From Paenibacillus helianthi (GTDB lineage Bacteria > Bacillota > Bacilli > Paenibacillales > Paenibacillaceae): a stretch of 64,000 nucleotides of DNA. The DNA lies in contig NZ_LVWI01000001.1 of NCBI RefSeq assembly GCF_001909055.1, positions 372,001 through 436,000 of the forward strand, written 5' to 3'. This document shows, in pieces, positions 34,182 to 43,460 of this stretch. A model generated the notes under the pieces. That model saw only the letters and a list, made by a program, of their open reading frames with translations. It made no database searches and had not been told where the DNA came from. Positions within the stretch are counted from its first letter, which is position 1; every line of letters starts with the position of its first letter. The translations under genes were made by a program, and so were the position numbers.

Positions 34182-37100
34182 CCGGACTTCACTCCCATCG
34201 TCTGGAGTCGGCGGGCTGACTTCTCTCGCTCGGTGTAGACTGTTTCAGTGTCAACCCGATCCTCCAGCTTCACATCGTTGACCGACATGTCGAAACTGTT
34301 ATGAATAATGGTTTCTGATTTAGCCACACCCGCAGCAGCCCCGATCAGGCTCGGATTATCGAGGAGTCGGAACAATCCGTTAAGCTGCGAAGTGTTGAAA
34401 ATTGCTTCCTCACCGTGCGCAATGATAGGAATAGGAGCGCCGGCTGGTCCAGGGATAACGCCGCCGACATCAAAGCTCTGTAGTTTCTTACCCGTGTCTT
34501 TGGAGATCCCATATAGATCACGTAGTGCTTGATTCCTGGCAGCCAGACGCATCATTTCAGTGCGGTTACCTGCGGCAGTGGCTGCAGCATAAGTGTCCTT
34601 GTTGGCATTGTATTCAGCCAAATCCGTGTCCTTCTGAGCAGCTTGCTTGGCAGCACTGATCGCTGACATCTTGGACTGATACTGGATAATGAAGGCGTCC
34701 AGCTCCGTAAGAATCTGATTATTTGCCGTCCCAGCAGAGGAAACACGGAAGGAAGCAATTCCCGCTTCAATAGTTTTAATATCGTTTGAGTAATTGTCGA
34801 AGGCATCTTTTAGATCGTCGTAGTGAGCCTCAGTCGCATCCTTCTCGTCTTCAAACGCTTGAAGCTTAGTATCCTTCTCATCCTGAAGAACATCCTTCTG
34901 ATCGTTCAGGTCCCGTTTACGAAGATCGCGATCATGGTCGAGAATAAATTTGTCGCGCTCTTCAATGAGCTTCTTCCGTTCTTGGCGGCCATCATTGCCA
35001 ACGGCAGATGCGAGTATATCTATCCGAGCGTTTTTCTTGGCAAGTTCAGACTCATAATCTAAATCCTCATTCGCTTCCGCTTCCTTCGCCAGTAGATCAT
35101 CAATGGCCTTGATCTTTTCATCCTGCGCGGATACGTACTTCTTTTTGCGTTCCTCGATAGCATCCAAGTCCGCTTTCTTAGCTTCCTCAATTCGATCCTT
35201 TTCGGCATCGACTAGATCCTTTGTCAGATCAATCGTCTTATCCGTCAAGTCTTTGCGGGATTCATAAAGCTGTTCATCTGCCTTTTCGTAATACTCAGAG
35301 TCAATTGCGTATTGATTGCGGAGATCCGTCCAGGCTTTGACCTTATATGCAGCGATTTCGGCTTCCGTTGAACCGGACTCTTCCATTCGGCGAACTTCCT
35401 TTTCAATAAGTTTAGATCGCTTCTCATATGTGTCTGCGACTTCATTTTCGGTTTCTGTAGCAACCTCCTTGCGGGATTGCCTGACCTGTTCGTCTGCTGC
35501 CTTGTACTCATCAGAATCCTTTTTATAGCGATCCCGTAGCCTTGTCCAAGCGTCAAGTTTCATCTGTGCGATCTGAAGCTCCGTCTTCCCACTGTCCTCC
35601 ATCCGCTTGGATTCAGTATCGATCCAGGTGGTGCTGAAGTCATACCGTGATTTTACAGAATCCTCATTCAGGCGCTTAAGTTGAAGCGTTAGTGTTCGGG
35701 CATCATCAACGCTCTCTTTCAGAAACTGAGCATGCTTCTTTCGAAGCGCCTCATATTTCTTGATTTGATCTTCTGCAGAGAGGTCGTAGTACTCCGCTTG
35801 GAACTGGATGGTCTTAAGGTCTGCTTCAAAGTTGGCCTTCCTGATCTCAGCAGCAATCTCGGCGGGAGACTTCCCTTCTTTGGGTGCCTTCTCTTTTTTG
35901 ACCTTTTCTGGAGCAGTAAGGTCAATCGGTGCTCCTTTGTTGTTCGCACCAAGACTGAAGTCTCCGGATGATAACGACGCTGCTGCCTTCTCTATCTCCT
36001 TCTGCTTTTCAGCGATCGCCAACTGCTCCGATGACAACTTACTCAGTTCGTTTTCTGCTTGCTTCTGCGCAAGTCCTGTCACAATGTCGATAACGTTCGG
36101 CGTTTTACCGCTCATCCGCTCCTGGCCTTGTTTTACAGATTCAGCAAACGTAGATGCCTTTGCTCCATTGACCGCATTCATCGCATCCAGCAGCTTACTA
36201 TAGTTCTTGATTTGAGCTTCGACAGATGCTCGCTGGGCCGATGCTTCAGCAGCGAGGTTATTGATCCTCGTTTGAGCATTATTTGCGGCAATTGATGTCA
36301 TCGACTTGTCAGCAGATATTTGATCCTCAATGAAGCCTATATTCAGGATGCGAATTCGGCCATCCTCTTCCTGCAAGGCATTCATGCCGGGATACTCCCG
36401 CTTCAGCACATTCGTAACATCGACCATTTCTTGCAGTTGATCCCGGTTAAGCTTCTGAGAGGAAGAAAGCTTTTTATATGATGCGAGCGCAACTTCCATA
36501 GATTTGACCTTTTGGTTCTTGGAAGCCAGATCAGCAACCTCTGCCTTCTGTTCGTCAAACAGCGCCGTGATCGACTCCTTCACAGCCTTGTTCATATCCT
36601 CCAGCTTCGCCGTCGCTTCTTCAACGCCATCGAACCCCATGCTCCTAAGGTTTTTGTCCATCTTCTCCAATTGTTCATTGATATCCATAGACTCGGATAG
36701 CATCGCTGGAGTGCCTTCACCCTTTTCCCCAGCTGCCTGTATCTCATTCAACCGCTTCTGGAGGAGTGCCCGCTCATGTAGCGCTTTTGACAGTTCTTCT
36801 GTCTTGGTCCGGAGTTCCTTCAGCTCATCCAATGATCTTTTAACAGGCGACTCATTTAGTGCCTCATTTACCTCTTTTTGAGCTGCTGCGAATTCCTCAC
36901 TGGCTTTTTTAGCTTCTTGGTAATGGCCGTACAGTGCCGATATACCTGCAGACACAAGTCCTATAGTCAATGATATTGCACCGAGTATCGGGATCGCTCT
37001 CAAAAATGAAGTCATTGCAATACCTGCAGCGGACAATGACAAAGCCAAAGCGTCAAATGCTGACTTGAGCCCGATAACCACTGTAATGGACCCAAGAACT

Positions 37101-38665
37101 AATGGTGTGATCGTTGAGAAGGCAAGGATGGCGTTCTGGGATGGTTTATTCAGCTCCGTGAATCCGGTCACCATTGATGTTATAGATTCCACAGCACCCC
37201 GCACAGCTGGAGCAAAGTTATCCCCGATGACAATCCCGGCAGATTCCATGGCAGACGTCATGTTATCGATGGAACCTTTCAGTGTGTCCATCTGCGTACC
37301 GGCCACTCGTTCCGCAGTCCCGCCGGCAGTCTCCAAGGAATCAACGTAGTTGTCAAAAGTACCTTGCCCAGCTTCAATCAATGCGATAAATCCAGATGCA
37401 GCTTCACGGCCGACTAGTGTTGCAGCAACGTCTGCCTGCTGCGCTTCAGTCAGCCGCGCCCATGATCCGGTTAGTTGGCCGATGATGTTGGATAGAGGAA
37501 GGATATTTCCAGCGCTATCTTTAATAGAAACACCGAGTCTTTCCATATAGAAAGCTGCTTCCTTAGAAGGTGACGCCAGGGCCAGCAAGATTGCCCGAAG
37601 GGACGTCCCCGCCATCTCTCCTTTAATACCGGCATTACTCAGCTCACCAACGGCTGCAGTGGCTTCTTCAATGTTAAGGCCCATCGCCGCAGCGACTGGC
37701 GCCACATATTTCATTGCCATGCCGAGATCAGTAACATCGGCATTCGTATCAATTGAAGACTTAGCAAGTACGTCAACCACCCGGCTCGTCTCTTCCGCCT
37801 GCAAACCAAAGCCACGCAGGATGGAGGAGGCTATATCCGCTGTTGTTGCAAGATCAACATTCCCCGCAGCAGCCAGAGCGAGCACACCAGGCATGGCCTT
37901 GATGATCTCCGCAGCTTTAAAACCTGCTTGTCCGAGATTCGCCATAGCATCGGCAGCCTGAGAAGCACTAAATTTAGTTTGTGCCCCGAGCTTTATGGCG
38001 TTCTCTCTCAGATCATTGAATTCCTTACCGACGCTCTCAGTGATTGCCTTGACGTTTTGCATGGCTTGTTCAAATTCCGCAGAGGTCTGGATGGACTTGT
38101 ATATTACGGCTGCGATTGCAGCAGCCAATGCAATATAGGCAGCTCCAAGAGATGCAACTTCAATCTCTGCCCGGCTCGCAGTAGACCCGAGATTCTCCAA
38201 TTGGTCTATAATCTCCTGGATGGTGTCTCCGCCAACACCGAGGCCCTCTAGTTCAGTCCGGACTCCTTCAAGTTGCTGCTGCAATATCTGTGGATTTGTC
38301 CTCCGAAGCGTGGCGTTAATGGTATCGATATATTTAGAGCCAGCTCCGACATCTTGCATGGCCATGTTGAGATTCATGAAGCTGCTGGTTGCGGTATGAG
38401 CATGCGCTCCCATCTTGTTGATAGCTTCTCCGGCAGTCTTGGCGCTCTTTTCTGCACCTGACATACTTTGACCGACCTTTGATACTTGTTCAGCGCTTGC
38501 TCCGGTTGCAGACAGCGATTGGTTCAATCTCTGGAGATCAGTTGCCGTCTGCTTGGCCTGTGTCCCCATGTCGGCGAAGTCTTTCTTCACATTTTTCAAT
38601 TCCTGCTTGATGCCATTCGCATCGGCAGTCAGCCGGGCTTTCAGTTCACCGAGGTTTCCTGCCAC
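34178..38665 (-). CDS. Tail tape-measure protein
   Basis: A 1495-residue protein and the largest gene in the window. N-terminal coiled coil, then the TP901-type core (FEQAMQNVKAITESVGKEFN, TKFSASQAADAMANLGQAGF, GIKGEMAGTSLRAILLALAS), hydrophobic helices near residues 525-600 (AILAFSTITPLVLGSITVVI, AIPILGAISLTIGLVSAGIS), and a long charged helical region full of Lys, Glu and Arg (EEAKKADLDAIEERKKKYVS). Using the usual relation of about 0.15 nm per residue, the tail would be roughly 220 nm. Confidence 0.95.
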   Translation of the reverse strand: MAGNLGELKARLTADANGIKQELKNVKKDFADMGTQAKQTATDLQRLNQSLSATGASAEQVSKVGQSMSGAEKSAKTAGEAINKMGAHAHTATSSFMNLNMAMQDVGAGSKYIDTINATLRRTNPQILQQQLEGVRTELEGLGVGGDTIQEIIDQLENLGSTASRAEIEVASLGAAYIALAAAIAAVIYKSIQTSAEFEQAMQNVKAITESVGKEFNDLRENAIKLGAQTKFSASQAADAMANLGQAGFKAAEIIKAMPGVLALAAAGNVDLATTADIASSILRGFGLQAEETSRVVDVLAKSSIDTNADVTDLGMAMKYVAPVAAAMGLNIEEATAAVGELSNAGIKGEMAGTSLRAILLALASPSKEAAFYMERLGVSIKDSAGNILPLSNIIGQLTGSWARLTEAQQADVAATLVGREAASGFIALIEAGQGTFDNYVDSLETAGGTAERVAGTQMDTLKGSIDNMTSAMESAGIVIGDNFAPAVRGAVESITSMVTGFTELNKPSQNAILAFSTITPLVLGSITVVIGLKSAFDALALSLSAAGIAMTSFLRAIPILGAISLTIGLVSAGISALYGHYQEAKKASEEFAAAQKEVNEALNESPVKRSLDELKELRTKTEELSKALHERALLQKRLNEIQAAGEKGEGTPAMLSESMDINEQLEKMDKNLRSMGFDGVEEATAKLEDMNKAVKESITALFDEQKAEVADLASKNQKVKSMEVALASYKKLSSSQKLNRDQLQEMVDVTNVLKREYPGMNALQEEDGRIRILNIGFIEDQISADKSMTSIAANNAQTRINNLAAEASAQRASVEAQIKNYSKLLDAMNAVNGAKASTFAESVKQGQERMSGKTPNVIDIVTGLAQKQAENELSKLSSEQLAIAEKQKEIEKAAASLSSGDFSLGANNKGAPIDLTAPEKVKKEKAPKEGKSPAEIAAEIRKANFEADLKTIQFQAEYYDLSAEDQIKKYEALRKKHAQFLKESVDDARTLTLQLKRLNEDSVKSRYDFSTTWIDTESKRMEDSGKTELQIAQMKLDAWTRLRDRYKKDSDEYKAADEQVRQSRKEVATETENEVADTYEKRSKLIEKEVRRMEESGSTEAEIAAYKVKAWTDLRNQYAIDSEYYEKADEQLYESRKDLTDKTIDLTKDLVDAEKDRIEEAKKADLDAIEERKKKYVSAQDEKIKAIDDLLAKEAEANEDLDYESELAKKNARIDILASAVGNDGRQERKKLIEERDKFILDHDRDLRKRDLNDQKDVLQDEKDTKLQAFEDEKDATEAHYDDLKDAFDNYSNDIKTIEAGIASFRVSSAGTANNQILTELDAFIIQYQSKMSAISAAKQAAQKDTDLAEYNANKDTYAAATAAGNRTEMMRLAARNQALRDLYGISKDTGKKLQSFDVGGVIPGPAGAPIPIIAHGEEAIFNTSQLNGLFRLLDNPSLIGAAAGVAKSETIIHNSFDMSVNDVKLEDRVDTETVYTEREKSARRLQTMGVKSG

Positions 38666-38668
38666 TGA

Positions 38669-39375
38669 TTACCCTCCTCCCCTCATGCGCGCAAGCTGCG
38701 CTTGATACTGTTCTTCAGCGGTCATCTTCGGCGGTTCTGGCGCCTTTGGAAGCGCATTGATGTAACGCTGGATAATTTCCTGCCGGACTTGCTTATCCAC
38801 GATGTGCGGATAAGACGCTATTTCAAGTTGTTCAATTACTTCTGATGCTCGCGCCTGGTCCTTCAGCAGCAAGAGTTGCGGAAGGTCGATAAAGAAGTAT
38901 TCATTCTCGATCTGATATTGGGTCTTATCCAATACCGTGCAGCATCGCATTACAAATTCATCGTAGGTTAGCCCTGGGCCTGACCCATCCGCTGCGCGAT
39001 GCTGGTTACGAATTGCTGCGCCATTGGCGGGATCAGGCCGCTTAAGTTTTTTAGGGTTGCATTCATATCGTTCTTGGCCCAAGTGAGATTCAGAAATTCC
39101 GTGCATTCCGCAAGGCTCGCCTGCTCACTGAGCTCCTCTATGTCCAAATCACTGAGTAGTGATGTGAGTTCGTAGATTTCGTCAATCATGATCTCCGCAC
39201 CGGCGACGATCATCACAGACCTATCTTCCGTAGGAGTCAGAAAGATTTTCACAACCAGGTCACCTATAGTTCCAAGGTGGTCTGTCAGCTTCTTCAAGCG
39301 TGTGCGGGTTAATTTGGGAATCTGAACTTTTCGGTTCCCTAGCTGTAAGGCATCCTTTTTTCCAAAATTGAGCAT
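38669..39375 (-). CDS. Tail assembly chaperone gpGT, made by -1 frameshift
   Basis: Fusion of gpG with the downstream T frame. Ribosomes that slip by -1 at A_AAA_AAC (39046-39052) leave ...NATLKN and continue LKRPDPANGAAIRNQHRAAD...TYDEFVMRCCTVLDKTQYQI, ending in MTAEEQYQAQLARMRGGG. The T part (Asp/Glu-rich, with a QIENEYFFIDLP segment) recruits the tape measure and tube subunits in lambda-like systems. The T frame has no ribosome site of its own, as expected. Confidence 0.85.
38968..39375 (-). CDS. Tail assembly chaperone gpG
   Basis: A 135-residue protein starting at ATG 39375 (MLNFGKKDALQLGNRKVQIP); upstream in-frame codons overlap the tail-tube terminator and are not coding. It ends at 38968 in ...QRMGQAQG. 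It is the unshifted product, made in excess, and coats the tape measure before tube assembly. Position between tail-tube and tape-measure genes is diagnostic. Confidence 0.85.
   Translation of the reverse strand: MLNFGKKDALQLGNRKVQIPKLTRTRLKKLTDHLGTIGDLVVKIFLTPTEDRSVMIVAGAEIMIDEIYELTSLLSDLDIEELSEQASLAECTEFLNLTWAKNDMNATLKNLSGLIPPMAQQFVTSIAQRMGQAQG
39046..39052 (-). promoter_or_regulatory. Programmed -1 ribosomal frameshift site A_AAA_AAC
   Basis: The heptamer AAAAAAC is positioned in the gpG frame as CTA-AAA-AAC, the ideal X_XXY_YYZ arrangement. The -1 frame is open from here through the T cistron to 38669. GC-rich sequence directly 3' (GCGGCC...CCCGCC) could supply the stimulatory structure. 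Confidence 0.88.
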
Positions 39376-39409
39376 GTGCTTGCCTCCTTCATGTGGACAT
39401 ACAAAAAAA

Positions 39410-39431
39410 GGAGAAGGCAAATGCCCTCTCC
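39410..39431 (-). terminator. Hairpin after the tail-tube gene
   Basis: Stem GGAGA-GGC / GCC-TCTCC with an AAAT loop (one mismatch), followed by eight T residues on the minus strand. A leaky terminator after the major tail protein would favour its high expression over the downstream assembly genes. Confidence 0.8.
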
Positions 39432-39449
39432 CGATAAGTAAATATTCGA

Positions 39450-40001
39450 TTATGCCGTTGCCGTGATATCTCCCCAAGTGTATAGCAGGCCTTTCGGGAT
39501 AGCGTTCAGATCAGGGTATGCAATTGCTGAGATAGTCATCTTCTGGTTATCATCCAACTTGAAACCGGCATTAACATCAAACTTTATACCCACGCTCTCG
39601 ATGTAAATAAATCGAGAAGGATCCGTAACACCTATAGGCTTGATGACTGCACGCTTGCGAGGCAGCTTCTTTCCAGCCAGTCCAGTGACCTGATACTTCA
39701 CCTTGGATGGTGTCGTGCCGTCTACCACCTTACCAGCGTTAGGGTTATAGCTGACAACTTTTTCGAAATTCATATCCGGTGTATCGAAAGTGACCGCACC
39801 GGTAGTCCCGGTAGAAATAGAATCGACAGGCGCGGTCCCGGTCTGGTCAGTCGTTGGTTCAAAATAAGTGGTCGTCGTTGTGAAGTTGATGCCGCCTTGG
39901 GTCAAATCAAAGGTGATTGCACCGGATTCTTCATTGCCGTCTTCATCGATTCCCCAGATAAATTCACCTGGGCCTGCGTAAATGTTGTTTACTTCACTCA
40001 T
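39450..40001 (-). CDS. Major tail (tube) protein
   Basis: A 183-residue beta-rich protein (YAGPGEFIWGIDEDGNEESG, GAITFDLTQGGINFTTTTTY, KVKYQVTGLAGKKLPRKRAV, SVGIKFDVNAGFKLDDNQKM). Placement between the neck genes and gpG/gpGT and the strong downstream hairpin fit the tail-tube subunit of siphophages. Confidence 0.82.
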   Translation of the reverse strand: MSEVNNIYAGPGEFIWGIDEDGNEESGAITFDLTQGGINFTTTTTYFEPTTDQTGTAPVDSISTGTTGAVTFDTPDMNFEKVVSYNPNAGKVVDGTTPSKVKYQVTGLAGKKLPRKRAVIKPIGVTDPSRFIYIESVGIKFDVNAGFKLDDNQKMTISAIAYPDLNAIPKGLLYTWGDITATA

Positions 40002-40019
40002 TCGTATTCATCTCCTCTC

Positions 40020-40355
40020 TTATTGTGGGCTTAAAGCAGCAACTGTGACGCTCGCCGCTGCCGATAAGTCGAATTGCACTTTGTTATCCGACTGGTTATA
40101 GAGCTCTTTGACGAATGGGCCGATAACCTTCTCGGCGGAAGCAGCGACGGCTACAACTTTGGAACCGGTCCGTCCGTACTTATCCGCTGCGAAATTAAGC
40201 GTGACATCGATGGAAGATACGCCACCGTTCTTGACAATCAACACTGTCGATCCGTTATTAATAAACTCATGATTATTTGTAGCATCACCATTCGCTCTCG
40301 CCAATACCATGCCGCCATCAGACGGCTTCTGAATTGTAATTGCAGTTCTTGGCAT
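40020..40355 (-). CDS. Small beta-structured virion-associated protein
   Basis: A 111-residue beta-rich protein (VLARANGDATNNHEFINNGS, VLIVKNGGVSSIDVTLNFAA, LSAAASVTVAALSPQ) resembling small decoration or Ig-like structural proteins. It lies between the tail terminator and the tube genes. I cannot assign a precise role. Confidence 0.65.
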   Translation of the reverse strand: MPRTAITIQKPSDGGMVLARANGDATNNHEFINNGSTVLIVKNGGVSSIDVTLNFAADKYGRTGSKVVAVAASAEKVIGPFVKELYNQSDNKVQFDLSAAASVTVAALSPQ

Positions 40356-40358
40356 TCC

Positions 40359-40760
40359 TTATACCTCCTTCACGTAAAACTCAAAATTGGTTGAATACAT
40401 GGGATGATTATTAATGTCCTGTCCCAAATAGATCGGCTGCATAGTCTCAGTACTGGCAAAGACGTAAGTACTGCCGATCATGTAATTTGGTTTGCGGTGC
40501 AGCAAATCGCCCAGTTCCTTCGCCAGCGCCTCAGTTGCAGCCATATTGCTCGGCAGAGTCTTATAGGACTTGCCTTTGACAATGATCTGATATGCAGTCC
40601 GCTCTGTCGGAACATACATATCTGGTGGAGGCCCGCTGGAGTCCATTACAAACAAACATGGCAGCTTTGTCTCGGGCAGATCGGCTGGGATGAAGTTGGC
40701 ATCCGGATACACGGTATAACCGGCTGTGGTCAGATAAGAAATCAGTTCATTTGCAAGCAC
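40359..40760 (-). CDS. Tail terminator / minor capsid-like protein
   Basis: A 133-residue protein (MLANELISYLTTAGYTVYPD...PETKLPCLFVMDSSGPPPDM, ENPMYSTNFEFYVKEV-like end). Length, fold pattern and position after the HK97 gp10-like gene match tail terminators that cap the tube. Confidence 0.75.
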   Translation of the reverse strand: MLANELISYLTTAGYTVYPDANFIPADLPETKLPCLFVMDSSGPPPDMYVPTERTAYQIIVKGKSYKTLPSNMAATEALAKELGDLLHRKPNYMIGSTYVFASTETMQPIYLGQDINNHPMYSTNFEFYVKEV

Positions 40761-40764
40761 GGAA

Positions 40765-41217
40765 TCACCAACCTTCCAGGAGCCCAGACAGCTCCTCCTT
40801 AATCCAGTTCTCGTTCATCTTCAGCGCGTTCTCCAGAAACTTTTTGCCAGGAGAGTATCCGTTGTAGTTCCCTTTGCTGAGGGTTTTCTCTCCCGGAGTC
40901 AACTGAACTATTGCTCCGCTCGGCGTCTTATTGAATCCCTCGTGCTGGATCACAGCATAAGCATTTACCTCTGGGCATGTACCGAAATCGACGTAAGCCA
41001 GGCCCATCAGATGCTTGACATCATCGACGATTAAAGCAGCTTCAAGATCACCTGAATCAATAGGCGCAAGACGTTTGGCGTCGTGAATAACCTTCAGTGC
41101 AATCTTGGTCAGCTTCTCCTCCAGCCTACGGTCAATGTCATTCTCCAGCCTATCCAGTCGTGCGATGATCGTGTCCAATCCGCCGAGGTCGAAGGAGAAT
41201 CCGCTACTGTCAGCCAT
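40765..41217 (-). CDS. HK97 gp10-like neck protein
   Basis: A 150-residue protein with the HK97-gp10 pattern: an N-terminal helix (LDTIIARLDRLENDIDRRLE), then KRLAPIDSGDLEAALIVDDV, AVIQHEGF and GYSPGKKFLENALKMNENW. It belongs to the head-tail joining set and is 4 bases from the next gene. Confidence 0.85.
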   Translation of the reverse strand: MADSSGFSFDLGGLDTIIARLDRLENDIDRRLEEKLTKIALKVIHDAKRLAPIDSGDLEAALIVDDVKHLMGLAYVDFGTCPEVNAYAVIQHEGFNKTPSGAIVQLTPGEKTLSKGNYNGYSPGKKFLENALKMNENWIKEELSGLLEGW

Positions 41218-41536
41218 ACAGAACCACTTCCTTCACATCGTCAGTACCGAGATACTTCCGGATCTCGTAATGCATCACATCGATCCGGATCTCGTCACCG
41301 AGAGCGTTAGTATACAGAAGCCAGTCATCCATGCCCACAGCATTGACGCCCTCCAGGTAAATGGTGTAAGCAATTGTGATATCCTCTCCTTTGGAGTTCT
41401 TGACCAGCTTCTGTTCCTCGACCACCTTGGCATCCTTGACCACTGGTTCGGCCGGAATAGGCCGTCCCCATTCGTCAACGCCGGGGTGGTAATGGGTAAT
41501 CGTTGCTGGATATCCGAAAAGACTCATATTAGACAC
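41210..41536 (-). CDS. Head-closure (stopper) protein
   Basis: A 108-residue protein (SLFGYPATITHYHPGVDEWG, ITIAYTIYLEGVNAVGMDDW, YEIRKYLGTDDVKEVVLYG), a small beta-barrel typical of gp16/stopper proteins that seal the portal after packaging. It overlaps genes on both sides. Confidence 0.72.
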   Translation of the reverse strand: MSNMSLFGYPATITHYHPGVDEWGRPIPAEPVVKDAKVVEEQKLVKNSKGEDITIAYTIYLEGVNAVGMDDWLLYTNALGDEIRIDVMHYEIRKYLGTDDVKEVVLYG

Positions 41537-41910
41537 CCGCCATACTGCAGATCAGTGTCGCCTTCCTCCGCCTCTTCTTCAGCAATTTCGCTGACCGTCT
41601 TCCCAAGCAGGTCCCGAACGTCCGGAGCTACAACATCGCGGGTGCCATTGTAAGTGACACCTTCACCGTGGTCATCAACCGACTTGACACCGTGCTTCTG
41701 GAACTTGAGCGCCGGATCAAGCCCTTGCATTTCCCATATGGATTGAAGCGCAACGATTTCCACCGTAAGAACCGCAGTGGGATACCAGCGGACAAGGTTA
41801 CGTTCTGCCTGCTTTACGGCCAATGGCTGCTTCAGTGGCTTCTTTTCCCAAGCTTCTGAATCGAGAACATTCTCCGCTATCCAGAGGTTGACCTCTTCGG
41901 TAGTGGGCAT
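41524..41910 (-). CDS. Head-tail adaptor
   Basis: A 128-residue helical protein (TTEEVNLWIAENVLDSEAWE, KQAERNLVRWYPTAVLTVEI, LGKTVSEIAEEEAEEG), matching the gp15/gp6-like connectors that bind the portal. The position between capsid and stopper genes supports it. Confidence 0.72.
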   Translation of the reverse strand: MPTTEEVNLWIAENVLDSEAWEKKPLKQPLAVKQAERNLVRWYPTAVLTVEIVALQSIWEMQGLDPALKFQKHGVKSVDDHGEGVTYNGTRDVVAPDVRDLLGKTVSEIAEEEAEEGDTDLQYGGCLI

Positions 41911-41920
41911 GACTCATCAC

Positions 41921-42289
41921 CTACTTCTTTTCAGCTTCAGCAATTGCCGCGGTAAGTTCCTCGGCTGTCTTGGTGTCAAATCCTTCAATATCCAGTTCGG
42001 CAGCCTTCGTGCGGAGCTCCTGCAACTCGACCTCTTTCTCGGCAATAGCTTCCTTCAGCTTCGCTTCACCGAGACGGCCGGCACTTGCAACGCCGAGCAC
42101 CTTCGCTCGCTCCCGCAGAGCCTGCAGCTCGCTGTCATCCTCCGGTAGAGGTTCCACTTCTTCGGCAATGCCCTTGGCAATAAGTTCTTCGGCAATCTCC
42201 TCGTCCACCTTACGGATAATGTCATCCGGTCTCTTCCACGTGCCACCGTGCTTCACAACACCCTTCAATTTAATATCCACTTGATTCAC
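41921..42289 (-). CDS. Small HeH/Rho-N-like head-region protein
   Basis: A 122-residue protein. The first 40 residues (VKHGGTWKRPDDIIRKVDEE) resemble a phage DUF7210-type domain. The C-terminal half has two helix-extended-loop-helix-like units (LQALRERAKVLGVASAGRLG and LQELRTKAAELDIEGFDTKT). A similar gene lies after the capsid in many Gram-positive phages. Confidence 0.7.
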   Translation of the reverse strand: MNQVDIKLKGVVKHGGTWKRPDDIIRKVDEEIAEELIAKGIAEEVEPLPEDDSELQALRERAKVLGVASAGRLGEAKLKEAIAEKEVELQELRTKAAELDIEGFDTKTAEELTAAIAEAEKK

Positions 42290-42321
42290 CCTTTCTTCGT
42301 GATCTTACGTGATAAAAAGAA

Positions 42322-42339
42322 GAGCCCCCGAAGGAGCTC
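42322..42339 (-). terminator. Terminator after the major capsid gene
   Basis: RNA stem GAGCUCC-UUCG-GGGGCUC with a stable UUCG tetraloop, followed by UUCUUUUU. It follows the capsid gene directly and is likely leaky. Confidence 0.82.
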
Positions 42340-42340
42340 C

Positions 42341-43426
42341 CTAGATTACGGTCGCGCTCATAACAGAATCGGCATATGGGAACGAAGGGAATGCCAGGTT
42401 CACGCCCACAGTGCGAAGCCGCAGCGGATGTTTGCTGACCAGATCCCGGAACACATAGATGCCGTTCTCAGCCGTTAACTCAGGCTCGATGCCGGATACC
42501 AGTGATTCGGTTGTTTCTGCCCACAGGTAGTCACCAAGCTTGCCTCCTGGGAGCATTACAAACCGATCTTCTGGAGTCATGCGCACAGTGCTGTAGCTGG
42601 TTTTGCCATTGACGAGGCCAGTGTTCTCTGTCCGCGCTACAGTATCATAGGAAAGGATGCGTGGCAGCTTCATGCGGTCAGTGATCTGATCCAGTTGGCT
42701 CGAATCCAATTGAGGCGGCACTGCTGTCCCCGTTGGGTTGCCGAAATAGAATTGCCGCATGGAGAGGTTATTCAGCAGGTACGAGAGGACAGTCTGGCTG
42801 GTGAATGCACGCTCCAGAATTACGCCACGGGCTTTCTGGATGTTAAACCATGTCTGCATGTCGAGAAGTGGCGTGGAATTCACCAGATCACTCCAGCGAT
42901 CCGTTCCGCTCAAGACAGGTTTTTGATCATTGGTGAAACCGTAGTCGACAGCAATGCGAACATCGTCTTCAACATAGGTTACAGCACCGAGGCTCGCTGC
43001 CTGCATAGCGATCCACTCTTTACGGGCCCGGATACTTGATACAGCATATTTCGCATCATCCAATTGATCACGGACGATGCTGGCAACCTCCTGTCTTCGC
43101 AGACCGGTTGCCTGACTTGCCATCAGAAGCAGACGAATCAGTTTTTCATCCATCCATCGTCCCCGCTGAATCTTCGGGATCTCAATACGCTGTCCGGATA
43201 TACCTTCACGGGAACCGTACTTGGTTTCTGCCCCAAGGTGAGCAATCTGCGCCATAACAGGCAGCGTAGAAGCCGACTTGATCACATCAACAGTAAGCTC
43301 GTCCGTTTGCAGTGGCGGGAACAGGATGTTCTGCCAATAATCATTCTGAATCGTGAGGTTGGATGCATAAACCAGCAGTTCCTCCCCGGACAACGCCTCT
43401 TCTAACAACAACAGTTCTGGATCCAT
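42341..43426 (-). CDS. Major capsid protein, lambda gpE family
   Basis: A 361-residue protein of the phage capsid E family: YWQNILFPPLQTDELTVDVI, EGISGQRIEIPKIQRGRWMD, LLDMQTWFNIQKARGVILER, FYFGNPTGTAVPPQLDSSQL and the C-terminal LRTVGVNLAFPSFPYADSVM. It lies beside a decoration-protein gene, as in lambda (D-E order), and is followed by a strong hairpin. Confidence 0.9.
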   Translation of the reverse strand: MDPELLLLEEALSGEELLVYASNLTIQNDYWQNILFPPLQTDELTVDVIKSASTLPVMAQIAHLGAETKYGSREGISGQRIEIPKIQRGRWMDEKLIRLLLMASQATGLRRQEVASIVRDQLDDAKYAVSSIRARKEWIAMQAASLGAVTYVEDDVRIAVDYGFTNDQKPVLSGTDRWSDLVNSTPLLDMQTWFNIQKARGVILERAFTSQTVLSYLLNNLSMRQFYFGNPTGTAVPPQLDSSQLDQITDRMKLPRILSYDTVARTENTGLVNGKTSYSTVRMTPEDRFVMLPGGKLGDYLWAETTESLVSGIEPELTAENGIYVFRDLVSKHPLRLRTVGVNLAFPSFPYADSVMSATVI

Positions 43427-43460
43427 ATGTTATTCAGTCCTTTCAGGTGGGTGATTTTGA

